From Buddleja alternifolia (taxonomy: Eukaryota; Streptophyta; Magnoliopsida; Lamiales; Scrophulariaceae): DNA of 64,000 bases. Made by a program: the position numbers and the translations under genes. Under the pieces are notes generated by a model that saw only the letters and a list, made by a program, of their open reading frames with translations, made no database searches and was not told where the DNA came from. Shown piece by piece: positions 45,744-56,759 of the stretch. The first letter of the stretch is position 1. Each line of letters starts with the position of its first letter. Where the stretch lies: assembly GCA_019426215.1 (NCBI GenBank), contig CM033391.1, positions 13,690,708 to 13,754,707 on the forward strand. Reading direction: 5' to 3'.

Positions 45744-45755
45744 TGGTATCAGAGC
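45744..45755 (+). other. Primer binding site of element F
   Basis: TGGTATCAGAGC, complementary to the 3' end of initiator-Met tRNA, two bases inside the 5' LTR. Confidence 0.88.
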
Positions 45756-45845
45756 TTGAAGTTGAAACCTAAGCGTTTCCAAGCGTAACTGCTTGTTCAG
45801 ATCCATTTCTTTTTTTTGTCGCTTTAAAATTACTTTAAATTTTTC

Positions 45846-47426
45846 ATGGCATTCTCTAAAGTTCCCAAGTTGACCGAGTCAAATTATGATTCATGGAAGG
45901 TCAAAGTGTTTACTTATTTGTGTTCATGTGATGATGAAATGTGTGATATCATTTCAGATGGGCCAATCAAAATATACAAAGTTATCACCAGAGCGCCCGA
46001 AGCCACAGAAGAAACACCTGACGGTTATGTGGAGAGGCCCAAACAAGAATGGTCCACCGATGAGCGTCGACGAGCCAATCTAGACAATGTCGGTCGGAAT
46101 GCATTATACACAGCCATTGGTGACAATGACAACTTATTCAACAAAGTCAAATCATGCAATACAACTAAAGAAATTTGGGATAAGTTGGCTATTATTTGTG
46201 GTGGCTCAGCACAAATCAAGGAAAACAAATTATCAATTGCCAAAGAAAAATTCAACGGCTTCAAGATGTTATCCAATGAGACACTAGAACAATTAGACAT
46301 GAGATTTACAGCTCTTGTCACAGAATTAACATCTTTGGGCATGGAACTACAAAATCGGGAAATGGTCGTCAAAATCTTCAGAAGTCTCCCGAGTAGATTC
46401 CTTATGAAAACAACTGCAATGAGAGAATCAAACAATCTGGACAGTCTAACTCCAGAAGATGCTTTTTCAGAACTCAAGGCATTTGAGTTTGAGTTGAATA
46501 CGGCCAGCGATGCAGTGAGCAGTCCAGTAATTGAATCTGGAGCGCTAATGGCATCAATCAAAGGAAAATCCAGTAGTAAAGGAAAGGCTTCAGATATAAG
46601 TGAGGAAGAAGAACTAGCGCTTCTAAACAGATTCAGAAAGTTCCTGAAATATGAGAAGAAAGGAAGCAGTCCTAAACATCCAGGACAAAATTCATATCAA
46701 GCGCCTGTTCAAAATCTACAACAATATCAAACGCCTCACTATCCTGCACCATCCTCTCCAGCGTCAATTCAGCATCAAGCGTCTTCTCAGCAAGACCTCT
46801 CGGCACCAGTGGTTCCAAAACCACGATTTGCAAGATTAACAAATGAACAAAAGATGAAAACAAATCTTTGTTATAATTGCAGGAAACCAGGGCATTTCCA
46901 AGTTAATTGCCCATATCCGAATGTGTCTAAACCTACAAAACAAGACCAAGCACACAGAAGTCAATTCAGGAATAATCTAAGGCAACAAGGATTGCTAGCA
47001 GAATCAGAACCATTTTACACTCCTGAAGAGGACTTGGAATCATCAGATGAAAGCAGTGATGATGAGCCTTCAAGCGACTCAACATTCATTTGTCTTATGG
47101 CAAGAGATGATGAAGGGTCTGACGATTCGCTATCTGAGGTAACCACTGAATTATGTCATCCCCTTTCTTATGATGAATTACTTGACAAAGTGAAAGAATA
47201 TTATAATGATTGTCAAGAAGCCGCAAAAATATTTCAAAATCACCTTTACATCATCTCAGCGCTCAAAAGCGACAAAGTGACGCTCAAAGCAGAGTTGCAA
47301 ATTCAGCAACAGTGCATTGAGAAGAACCAAGCGCTTGAGAGTGAAATTATTCAATTAAAAGGTGATATTGATATAATAGTCAAGAGAGAAGCTGAATTGA
47401 TCGCTAAACTTGCTAAATCAGAATAG
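45846..47426 (+). CDS. Gag of element F (526 aa)
   Basis: Structural protein that would form the virus-like particle. The start is the first ATG after the primer site (MAFSKVPKLTESNYDSWKV). The N-terminal part has the Copia gag pattern (SNYDSWKVKVFTYL; ALYTAIGDNDNLFNKV; TTKEIWDKL; GFKMLSNETLEQLDMRF). A proline/glutamine-rich segment (about residues 280-325) precedes a zinc knuckle CYNCRKPGHFQVNC starting at residue 342, then an acidic, serine-rich stretch (about 395-430) and a coiled-coil-like C-terminal part. It ends with TAG at 47424. Related elements usually read on towards protease, so this stop may be a lesion; coding-like sequence continues behind it. Confidence 0.85.
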   Translation: MAFSKVPKLTESNYDSWKVKVFTYLCSCDDEMCDIISDGPIKIYKVITRAPEATEETPDGYVERPKQEWSTDERRRANLDNVGRNALYTAIGDNDNLFNKVKSCNTTKEIWDKLAIICGGSAQIKENKLSIAKEKFNGFKMLSNETLEQLDMRFTALVTELTSLGMELQNREMVVKIFRSLPSRFLMKTTAMRESNNLDSLTPEDAFSELKAFEFELNTASDAVSSPVIESGALMASIKGKSSSKGKASDISEEEELALLNRFRKFLKYEKKGSSPKHPGQNSYQAPVQNLQQYQTPHYPAPSSPASIQHQASSQQDLSAPVVPKPRFARLTNEQKMKTNLCYNCRKPGHFQVNCPYPNVSKPTKQDQAHRSQFRNNLRQQGLLAESEPFYTPEEDLESSDESSDDEPSSDSTFICLMARDDEGSDDSLSEVTTELCHPLSYDELLDKVKEYYNDCQEAAKIFQNHLYIISALKSDKVTLKAELQIQQQCIEKNQALESEIIQLKGDIDIIVKREAELIAKLAKSE

Positions 47427-48042
47427 CTTATCTCATCATTATCAAAAGCTTCTAGAACGCTAGATAATGTGACTGAAGTAACCAGAGCATTTGGTGAGAA
47501 GACCGGTTTAGGTTGTGATAAATCTGGTTATATCAACCAACAGAGGAAAGGGTGTAACCTTTGTTGGAGAAAGCTCAAACAGACAAACGCTGAATGAGAC
47601 TCAGAATATTGGTATTAGATCAAATGAAAAAGCTAACACTGGCTCAGTCAAAAGAAAGACCAAAGTAAATGATTTACAAAAGAAAGTATATCCAAGCGCT
47701 CGAAGGGCTAAGGAAAAACCTTCTACAAGTAAATCAAACGCTAAGCGTCTAGCACCAAAAGTGCATCCTAAGCCAATATCAAGGAAATACCAATGTCAAT
47801 ATCCGCAAAGATCTAGATCATATTATCGACACTATGATAACCATGATTATGATTGTGATTATTGCTATTATCAAGGATATTACCATACACCTAAAGGGCA
47901 CACACAACACAAACCGAAACCCAAAAAGGCCAATCTTTCCAAAATAAAGACAAGGCAAATGTGGGTTCCGAAGATTCTAATTCAGACTAACGTTACTAAC
48001 AAAGAAGGACCCAAAACAAAATGGGTACCTAAGAAGAATTAG
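47427..48042 (+). pseudogene. Gag-protease linker of element F
   Basis: Coding-like sequence continues after the gag stop in the gag frame (to about 47550) and then in a second frame, open from 47515 to 48042. It is lysine-rich and Tyr/His-rich (CDYCYYQGYYHTP) and ends KTKWVPKKN before a TAG. The change of frame near 47550 and the change to the protease frame after 48042 are lesions. The WVPK ending before protease is typical of Sirevirus-like polyproteins. Confidence 0.65.
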
Positions 48043-48055
48043 AACTGCCCTTTGA

Positions 48056-51000
48056 ATGCAGGTACCTAGAGCCAACACCGATACCTCAATTTGGTACATA
48101 GATAGTGGGTCGTCGAGACACATGACTGGATCAAAGGATCTCTTGATCAACTATCGTGCAACCAATGGTCCTCAAGTTATATTCGGTGATAATTCTAAAG
48201 GTATAGGTATCATGCATAGGGGGAGCATCATGATCAATGATGTATACTATGTTGAGGGTCTTAAACATAATCTCCTAAGCATAAGTCAATTTTGTGATAA
48301 AGGCTTTGAAATTAAATTTTCCAGTGACTTGTGTGAGATAATCGATGTTAAGACAGGATCTACTAAATTAAAAGGAAGAAGAACAAACAATGTTTACTTA
48401 GTAGATTGGGATTCAACATTAGATAACAACCCTACATGTTTCGTAGCTAAGAATCAAAATGAATTGGGTTGGTTATGGCATAGAAGAATGAATCACCTCA
48501 ATTTTAAGGCAATCTCTCAATTAATATCGCTAAATCTTGTAGAGGGATTACCCAGGGGTTCCTTTAATAAAGATCGCTTATGTGATGCTTGTCAAATGGG
48601 TAAGTAAGTTAAATCATCTTTTAAGAAGAAGCTTCATCTATCGACCTCTCGAATACTTGAATTACTACATTTAGATTTGTTTGGTCCTATTCAAATCATG
48701 AGCGTTAGTGGTAAAAAGTATTCACTAGTAATAGTTGATGATTTCTCACGCTATACATGGGTAGAATTTTTAGCATCTAAAGATGAAACTAGTGCCAAGC
48801 TCACCTCTCTAATTCGTCAACTACAAAACTCAAAAGATCTAAAAGTGACAAGAATTAGAAGTGATAGAGGAACTGAATTTACTAACCATATTGTTGAGAA
48901 ATTTTGTAAAGACTTTGGAATACTTCATGAGTATTCAGCGCCTAGAACACCTCAACAAAATGGAGTTGCCGAGCGACGGAACAGAACGCTTAAAGAAGCC
49001 GCTAGGACTATGTTAGCCGAGTCTAAGCTGCCTCAAAGGTTTTGGGCCGAAGCTATCAACACTGCTTGCTACACTCAGAACCGGTGTATGATCAACAAGC
49101 AACATGAAAAGACTCCATATGAGTTATGGAAGGGACGTAAGCCGAATGTTTCATACTTTCATGTATTTGGTTCAAAATGTTTCATTCATAACAATGGATC
49201 CCAAAGCCTAAAGACATTTGATCCTAAAGCAGATGAAGGAATCTTCCTAGGATACGCCAAAAATGGAAAGAGCTTTCGCATCTTAAATAAGATCAAATCG
49301 AAGGTTGAAGAATCCATTCATGTTGTGTTTGATGATGCTAACCAAGAACCGAGTAAGGTTAATATTAATGATGCAGGAATTGAAGATTTATCTCAACAAG
49401 CGTCACAAATCAATCTGTGTGATGATAGTGATATTGATGAAGATAATGAAATCATTGTACCTAATCCTAAGATTACTCGTAAAGACATCAACGATGATAT
49501 TGCAAGAAACGCTGATGATCATGAAGGGAATGTTCATCAAGAGCAAACTCAAACTATAAACACTGAAGCGCCTACGCAAGGAATTGGTCAAGCGCCTGCA
49601 CAGTTTAATCAAGCGTTAGATCAATCTCTTAACCCGTTCCAACCAGACAGAAAATGGCTCAGAGACCATCCACCAGAACTAATTATTGGAGATATTGGAG
49701 CACCTGTTAGAACCAGAGCCGCTACAATAAATGAGGCCATGTTTGCAAGCTTCCTATCTCAAATGGAACCAAAGAAAGTGGATGAAGCGCTTAACGATCC
49801 AAGTTGGATTGAAGCCATGCAAGAAGAGCTAAATCAGTTTGAAAGAAATAAGGTATGGACGCTAGTACCAAGGCCAACTCACCAAGGAGTTATTGGGACT
49901 AGATGGGTTTATAGAAACAAAATGGATGAGAATGGTACTGTAATTAGAAACAAAGCCAGACTTGTAGCACAAGGATACTGTCAAGAAGAGGGTATCGACT
50001 TCGATGAGACATACGCTCCTGTAGCCCGTCTTGAAGCTATTCGGATGTTTCTAGCGTTTGCAGCATTTAACAAATTTACAGTGTATCAAATGGACGTAAA
50101 GAGTGCATTTCTGAATGGTAAACTCCAAGAAGAAGTATATGTGGAGCAACCACCAGGATTCATCAACAACCATGGGAAAAGTATGGTCTACAAATTGGAC
50201 AAGGCACTTTATGGTCTTAAACAAGCACCAAGAGCATGGTATGACACTCTTTCTATCTTCCTTATAGGTAAAGGCTTTTCAAAAGGCAGCGTTGACACAA
50301 CGTTATTCAAAATTACCCATAATGAAGATATTCTCCTAGTTCAAATTTATGTTGATGATATTATATTTGGATCTACCAATAAGCGTCTATGTGAGAAATT
50401 TTCGAAAATGATGCAAGATCAATTTGAAATGAGCATGATGGGTGAATTAACTTTCTTCCTAGGATTACAAGTTAAACAACTCCCTAATGGCATATTCATA
50501 AACCAAACTAAATATACTAGAGATATGATCAAGAAATTTGGTATGGAAAATGCATCACCTTCCAAAATTCCAATGAGCCAAACGCTTAAGCTAGATAGAG
50601 ATGATAATGGAAAGAAAATTGATATCACTAACTATAGAGGTATTATTGGATCACTTCTTTATCTTACAGCTAGTAGACCTGATATTATGTTCTCAGTATG
50701 CATGTGTGCACGATTTCAAGCTGATCCTAGAGAATCACACTTAATTGCTGCTAAAAGGATCCTTAAGTACCTAAAAGGCACACAAAATGTGGGCTTATGG
50801 TATCCTAGGGATTCTCCTTTTGAACTAATTGGTTATTCAGATGCAGATTTTGCAGGATGCAAAATAGATAGAAAAAGTACTAGTGGAACATGTCAATTTC
50901 TAGGTGATAGACTAATTTCATGGCATAGTAAGAAGCAATAGTCCATCGCTACTTCCACCGCTGAAGCTGAGTATGTAGCCGCTGGAAGCTGTTGTGCACA

Positions 51001-51295
51001 GATCCTTTGGATGAGGCAACAACTTAGAGACTATGGAATAATCCTAGATCCAACTCCTATCCATTGTGACAATCAAAGCGCCTTAGCAATGACTCAAAAT
51101 CCAGTTCTTCACTCTAGAACCAAACACATTGACATTCGCTATCACTTTCTACGTGACCACGTTCAAAAGAAAGATATCTCCATGCACTTCATTGGTACAG
51201 AAAAGCAACTGGCAGATATCTTCACCAAAGCGCTCAACGAACAACGTTTTCTCACTTTAAGAAGTGAACTAGGTATGATTGATCTAAATGCTTAA
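48056..51295 (+). pseudogene. Pol of element F (protease, integrase, RT, RNase H), two stops
   Basis: One reading frame of about 1,080 codons. The protease site is WYIDSGSSRHMTG (D-S-G at residues 16-18). The pre-integrase region has WHRRMNHL and CDACQMGK. Integrase contains [33 protein letters not shown] and [11 protein letters not shown]. Reverse transcriptase contains [38 protein letters not shown] and the catalytic YVDDIIFGS (about 50346-50372). RNase H has [33 protein letters not shown] and TKHIDIRYHFL. Two in-frame stops break it: TAA at 48605-48607 and TAG at 50939-50941. Both lie where the family has Gln, fitting C-to-T changes of CAA and CAG. Catalytic residues are otherwise intact. 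Confidence 0.9.
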
Positions 51296-52470
51296 TCATT
51301 CAAAACATCATACTTTTGTTAGGCATGAAATTTAGGGGGAATTCACTTTATTTTATGTAATTTATGGGGAACCTACATAGGGGGAACCTTAAAAGAACTA
51401 ACTATATTTAAGTGAATATGACCAAAAATGTTTTCCCTTGCATCGGTCATACGCACTTAGCACCATACACTTAAATCATTCGGACGCTTATTACACAAAC
51501 CTTTCTTAGCGTCTGTGCTTCTTTCAAAACACTAAACGCTTAAGCTTATTCCCAGTCAAGCGCTTAGTAAAATGTATTTCAAATGAAGCGTACCTTACCC
51601 GACGCTAAGCAAAAATTAATGGATTAGTCAATCAATGCAATTAATGCTGACTTGACATCTCTTATTTTGTTCAACAAAACCCAAGGGTACTCATTGTTTC
51701 TTTAAAAAGTTGGTTCAGCTTATGTACACGTGTAAATACACTCACCATGTATTCTGGGCGAGTACATCTAACGCTGAATATTTTAAAATTATACTATAAA
51801 GTAAACACTGACACCAACAGTATGTTGTCATTTATCGAAACCAGTGTGAGAAAAATATTCCATCTTCACATATAAATGTTAAACTTTTCATTATTTCACA
51901 CAAGCGTCAAAAGATTGTAAACAATGTGCTTGAACGCTCAAGCATACAAAGGGATTTGGGAAGAACTTCAAATTTGTGGAGCGTCAATATAAAACATCCT
52001 TGCAAATAATAAAGTATGACGAGCGTCAAATTTCTGATAAAGCAAAATCATATCTACACGCTCCAAATGATCAAAAAATTGGCGGGCACTTACATAGTTC
52101 TTCAAAATGATAGCTCTCAAACAGTCTGTGATGGTATACGTATCAACATTTTACACGCGCGTGTATCACTCTTAAACTCTGAATCGTCTTATTTCAAATC
52201 TCTACTCGGACTTCAAAAATTTATATGTGGGAGTTACCAAATGTAACCGTGCCTACCTTTTAAAATTCGAGTCCACAGTTATCTTGCTCAAAGGCTGAGA
52301 TCTAATTGATTGCCACGTGTCAAAATCCTAACAAAGAGAGAAAACAAAAATTCAAAACTATGTTGCCAAAAACTAATTTTGTGCAGAAAAGAACCCATTT
52401 CTACTCAAACTCTCTGCAAAAATCTCTCTGTCTCTAAAAGCAAAAATCTCTCAATCACTCCTTCTCACTC
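51296..52470 (+). other. Non-coding gap between pol and the extra ORF of element F
   Basis: About 1.2 kb with no long ORF. It contains GGGGGAATTCACTT and TAGGGGGAACC purine-rich phrases near 51335-51390, resembling extra polypurine tracts, and further AAGCG/AACGCT words. It may hold the leader or promoter of the downstream ORF. Confidence 0.55.
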
Positions 52471-55400
52471 ATGGCACCCAAGAAATCTGCTGCTACTTCG
52501 ACTGAAAAAATCTTCAAGGTAACCGAGGGTCTTGTGGTGGACTGGAAGTTCTTGTACGAACACACCCAAATTGACCTATCGGAGATGATGGATTCTGTTA
52601 CTGAGGCGGTGCTTCAGAAGTTTCTAACCAGATATTCATACATATTTCCTGGTGAAGTCGATCACTTCTGGAGAAATGCTAAACTGTCAGAAGACGAGAC
52701 TTCCATCTCTTGTCTATTTCCTATCTCCAAGAAAGAATCCAAGTCATTCACTCTTTCTGCCACCACAATCGCTCATAACTTCACCCTACCGAACGAAGGA
52801 GCAACCTTGGACACCATCACTGAGGAACAAATTGAAGAATTATGGGTCAGAATCCGAGCGTATGATGATGTTCCGTACAAACAGAACTTCGAAAAGAAAG
52901 ATATCGTCAACAGATATCGTGTCTTGGCTGATTTCTACAGCAAAAACATTGAATGCAGAGTGGGCACTTTTGACAAGATTAACCCGTTGCAATTTCGCAT
53001 GATGACCACCATCCTGCTAAACATCAAAATTAACTGGAGCGCCTATGTGTTCAACAAATTCAAGAACTGTCTGTGTACCTCAAACAAACCTTACGGTTTG
53101 GTTCTCAGTGACCTACTATTCAGAGCAGAATGTACATCATCGGCTGGATTTACTATAGCCAAACATAAATTTATGGGCCAAGAATCATTCAGAATCTTTT
53201 TAACCCACCAAAGATCGGAGGTGCGGCCAGACCTCTCTCTGAGCGCCAAGTTGTGCGTGAAGCGTCAGACGAGGAGGCTGAGCGTCCAGCTCCAGAGGAA
53301 GCTAAGCGTTCCACTCCGAAGAAAGCCGTGAGACGCCCGGCTGCTACCAAAAAGAGGGCTACACGAAAGCCCAAGGCTCAACCTATTCCATCTCCTCCGC
53401 AGGATGATGAAGCTACGAATGACGATGAAGAGGACAAGATTCCTCCCGTAACCCGAAGAACACTGGAAAACGTACTCAAACACATAGACTTTGCAGAACC
53501 TACTATTGCACCCACTCAAGCGCCACCGGCTAAAGGGGTGAACGTGAAGCGTATCTTCAAGAGACGCAGAGGACTACGCAAACGTCAAGTCGATGTTACT
53601 CCTCCAGAGCCTGAGACTACTGAGCCAAGCGCTCAAGTTACTATTGCTGTTGAGACTAGCTCTCAGGGTAAGTTTATTTCTTCCCACAGCAGTTTCTTAC
53701 CTACTTATGTAGAAGATCCTCCCCTTATACAGGATATCTGTTATACAGCTCTTCCTCTAGCCGCTGTTCAAGTGCCCAGTGATGTCCATCTGGCTGTCGA
53801 TATAACAGATGTCGTCGCCATCGCTCATGCAGCCGCCACAGAATTTGTAGGCTTAGAGCTTGATGAACCTGATGTTCCAGAGGTTCCACTACTACTCACT
53901 CTCCCATCTACAACCGAGGCACGCTCAGACGATCAGAGCGACGCTGACAAAATTATCATTCACCAAAACTTCTTTCAGCTGGATCCTCTAAAGACAATTG
54001 ATCACTCAGTTGACTATCTACCCCCAGCGCCCGAAGAAGACTTCTTTCCTACCGGATATAATGAAGACAGTCTCATAAATGCGGAGAATGATATCGTCAA
54101 ACTTATTAAGTTTAATCTCACTGTCCGAGATACCTTGCTCACCTCAGCGCCCCCGCGACAGGTTCAGGAAAGAAAGACCCCACGAGCAGATGTTGATTTG
54201 GCCTATTATTGCGAGTACTGGCACAGCAAACCAACTGGTCTTGCTCTCAGAGATTTCAACATACGAATCTATGACCGTGCTTATGGACTCATCAATCCCA
54301 CTGAGAAGCTCTTAAACAGAGAAGGCTACTCTCACTCCTCAACACTCGTCAACAGTCCTGCAAATATGTTTTCCGCTAATCCGCTCCGTTTATGGACGAA
54401 TAAAGGTGTACATGCCGGAGACCGTCCAGCATCTGTCCTTGATATGATTCAGACAGAAGCTGATGCTTATTTTGATAGAGTTTGGAACGCTAATTATGAA
54501 CCAGACAAGCATCGCTTTGAGGCAATCCGAGATATTCACCAGCAAGGATTTCGAGCTATCCTTAATGCAGGGACTGAGTACTGCATGACTGAAGTGAATT
54601 GGGCTGAAGCGTATGTTGGGAGCAAATACAAATTCGAAGAGTTGGTCAGTGATCCTCATCTCTTCAGCACCTGTATACATGATAAGAAGCGAAAATTTGC
54701 TCAATATTGCTTATAGAAGCGTCAAAGGAGAATTGGGTCCGTATTGAGGCTGCCTCTGATTCGTCAACACATTGAGCAGTCCTTACACGTAGCATTGCAC
54801 AGATTTTCAAACACTCCTCTACGATGTGACACTCAAGCGTCTTCCAGCGATAGTTCTTCACCATCTTGCTTGAATTTCACTTCAAGTGACTGTGACGACA
54901 ACTTTCGACTGATGATCAAGCTCTTGATTCCCCTCGCTCACTTTGATAGAGTCTTCACAGCCAACCTGCGCTCATGGAATGGATCCCGGATAAACTCCTT
55001 CACCGGCTATCCACTCCTTCCCTCCATCCGACAGGAAGTTCATAGTCACTATGACTTCGTCTTATCTTCACTGGAAAGAAACCAAGCACTTGCTCAAGCT
55101 GTTTACCCCAATTTGGAAGACTACTACACAAGTTACGTTCCTGAATCTCAGAAACTCAACGCTCTTCCAACGGACAGGCTGATTGGCTTTTCTCAACATT
55201 ACTGCTCCGATGCTATCTTTTCCAACAGCAGAGCACCTTCCAGAATCTTTCCCAATCACGTACTGGATATCCTTGGTCCAATGTACATTTGGGCCATGGA
55301 TAGTCCACTTCGCACCTTCATTCAAGGTACTTACCTTCCTACTCTTCACTTGAATGCACTTCTACAGAGTGCTACATATCCATATGCAGATGAGCCATTT

Positions 55401-56540
55401 GCCGGCATGGACTTCACCTTTACGGACTTTAGCTGTATCGAATCAGTCAATGTTGAAGCGCCAATTGCAAGGCTAGATGCACTGGCAGCGTCACCCATTG
55501 CCGAAGCGCCTGTTGAAAGGTTGCATGTCTCGCCAGCGCCCATTATTGCTGAGGACTCCACAGATCAACCTCAAGCGCCTATTCCTGTTGACAGTCCATC
55601 TGCTTCTGACTCTGCTGCTTCCACAAAGTCTATTATTGACCCGGAGCTTCAAGGGACCGTGTTTGACCCTGCTTATCAAGTCCCAATGGAATCACTCAAA
55701 CACACGTCTCGCTTCAAGCTTCCCGATAATCCTGCGGTTTCTTCTGCTCAAGCGACCGTGACTGAAGGCCTTAAGAAATTTCAGCACATGGCTGACGCTA
55801 CTCAGGCGAGTCACCTGGCCTTGAAAGAAGACATTATCAACCGTTTCACTACTCTAGAGACCTTTCTGACAGACGCTACTCAAGCCCAACTCCTGGTCAT
55901 GAAAGAACATTTCGATCAGCGTCTTAACACTCTTGAGGCCTCTGTCGCTCAGATTGCTACTCAAATCAGTCTCCTTACTCAGCATTTTATGCCCACTGAT
56001 GATGGCAATAAGGGGGAAGAGAAGAAGAAAGGGGAAAAGAGGAAAACTTCAACATCAAGCGCTCAAGATCCTCCTCCGCCGCCCAAGCGTCAACATACTC
56101 CCACTCCTCCTCCTATAAAAAATAAAGAGCAAGATCCCTATCCATCTTGGGTAACCACTTTTGCCCCTACTGGAGCACCCAGTAAAAGAGAAACTCCAAG
56201 AGCGCTCTATCCAGATCTTCCAGTACCTTCCAGAGCACTGCTTGAGCAGTTTGACATCCCTCTTTCCAGAGCGTCCATTCCAGAATCTACCAATCCAGAA
56301 AAAGTAGCTGCGGAAAGGAAGATGTCTGATCTAAAAACCTTCAGAATCTGCTTAAGGTATATGGGTATTGACCCAGATGAATGGGATAAGCATTACGTTG
56401 CTTTCAAACAAAAGCAAGTAGATGAAAACAAGTATATAATCAATAAAGATCATGATGTGATGATGACATTAGAAGATCAAATAACTGAGGCAATCCGCGC
56501 AGAAATGACCAAGAGATACAAGATCAAGTCACGATCTTGA
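52471..56540 (+). pseudogene. Long extra 3' ORF of element F (envelope-like position), broken
   Basis: About 1,350 codons between pol and the 3' LTR, where Sireviruses carry their so-called envelope-like ORF. It starts MAPKKSAATSTEKIF (52471). The first part resembles the plant retroelement domain often labelled putative plant transposon protein (LQKFLTRYSYIFPGEVDHF; LYEHTQIDLSEMM; KPYGLVLSDLLFRAE). A frameshift near a T run (about 53195-53200) leads into a very basic stretch (KKAVRRPAATKKRATRKP), then acidic and proline-rich text. A TAG at 54714-54716 interrupts the same frame, which resumes at 54717 and ends at 56540. The C-terminal third has a coiled-coil-like 26-residue repeat and a PPPPPKRQ basic segment. 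I see no signal peptide or clear membrane segment, so an envelope role is not supported by this copy. Confidence 0.7.
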
Positions 56541-56745
56541 TTGTACTTCTGCTTTTCTTGCTTTCATCTCTTCCTTATTTCAGTTGTAAAAATGCCTGTA
56601 CCTTCAATGATATATATAATGCATTTTTCAGCTGAAACACCTCGTTGAAGCTCAACTAACCTTAACTAACTTACTAACCAACGCTAACCTTTATTTTTTG
56701 GCCGTCTAACTCTTAAACTATAAAAGAGTAAGTATTGCCATCATC

Positions 56746-56759
56746 AAAAAGGGGGAAAT
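56746..56759 (+). other. Polypurine tract of element F
   Basis: AAAAAGGGGGAAAT directly before the 3' LTR, preceded by GCCATCATC. This phrase is characteristic of Sireviruses. Confidence 0.85.

Noticed and set aside
46025..46561. 178-codon ORF antisense to gag of F
   Set aside because: A shadow of the gag frame without independent support.
52471..56540. Reading the extra ORF of F as a functional envelope gene
   Set aside because: It is broken by a frameshift and a stop, and no signal peptide or membrane segment could be seen.
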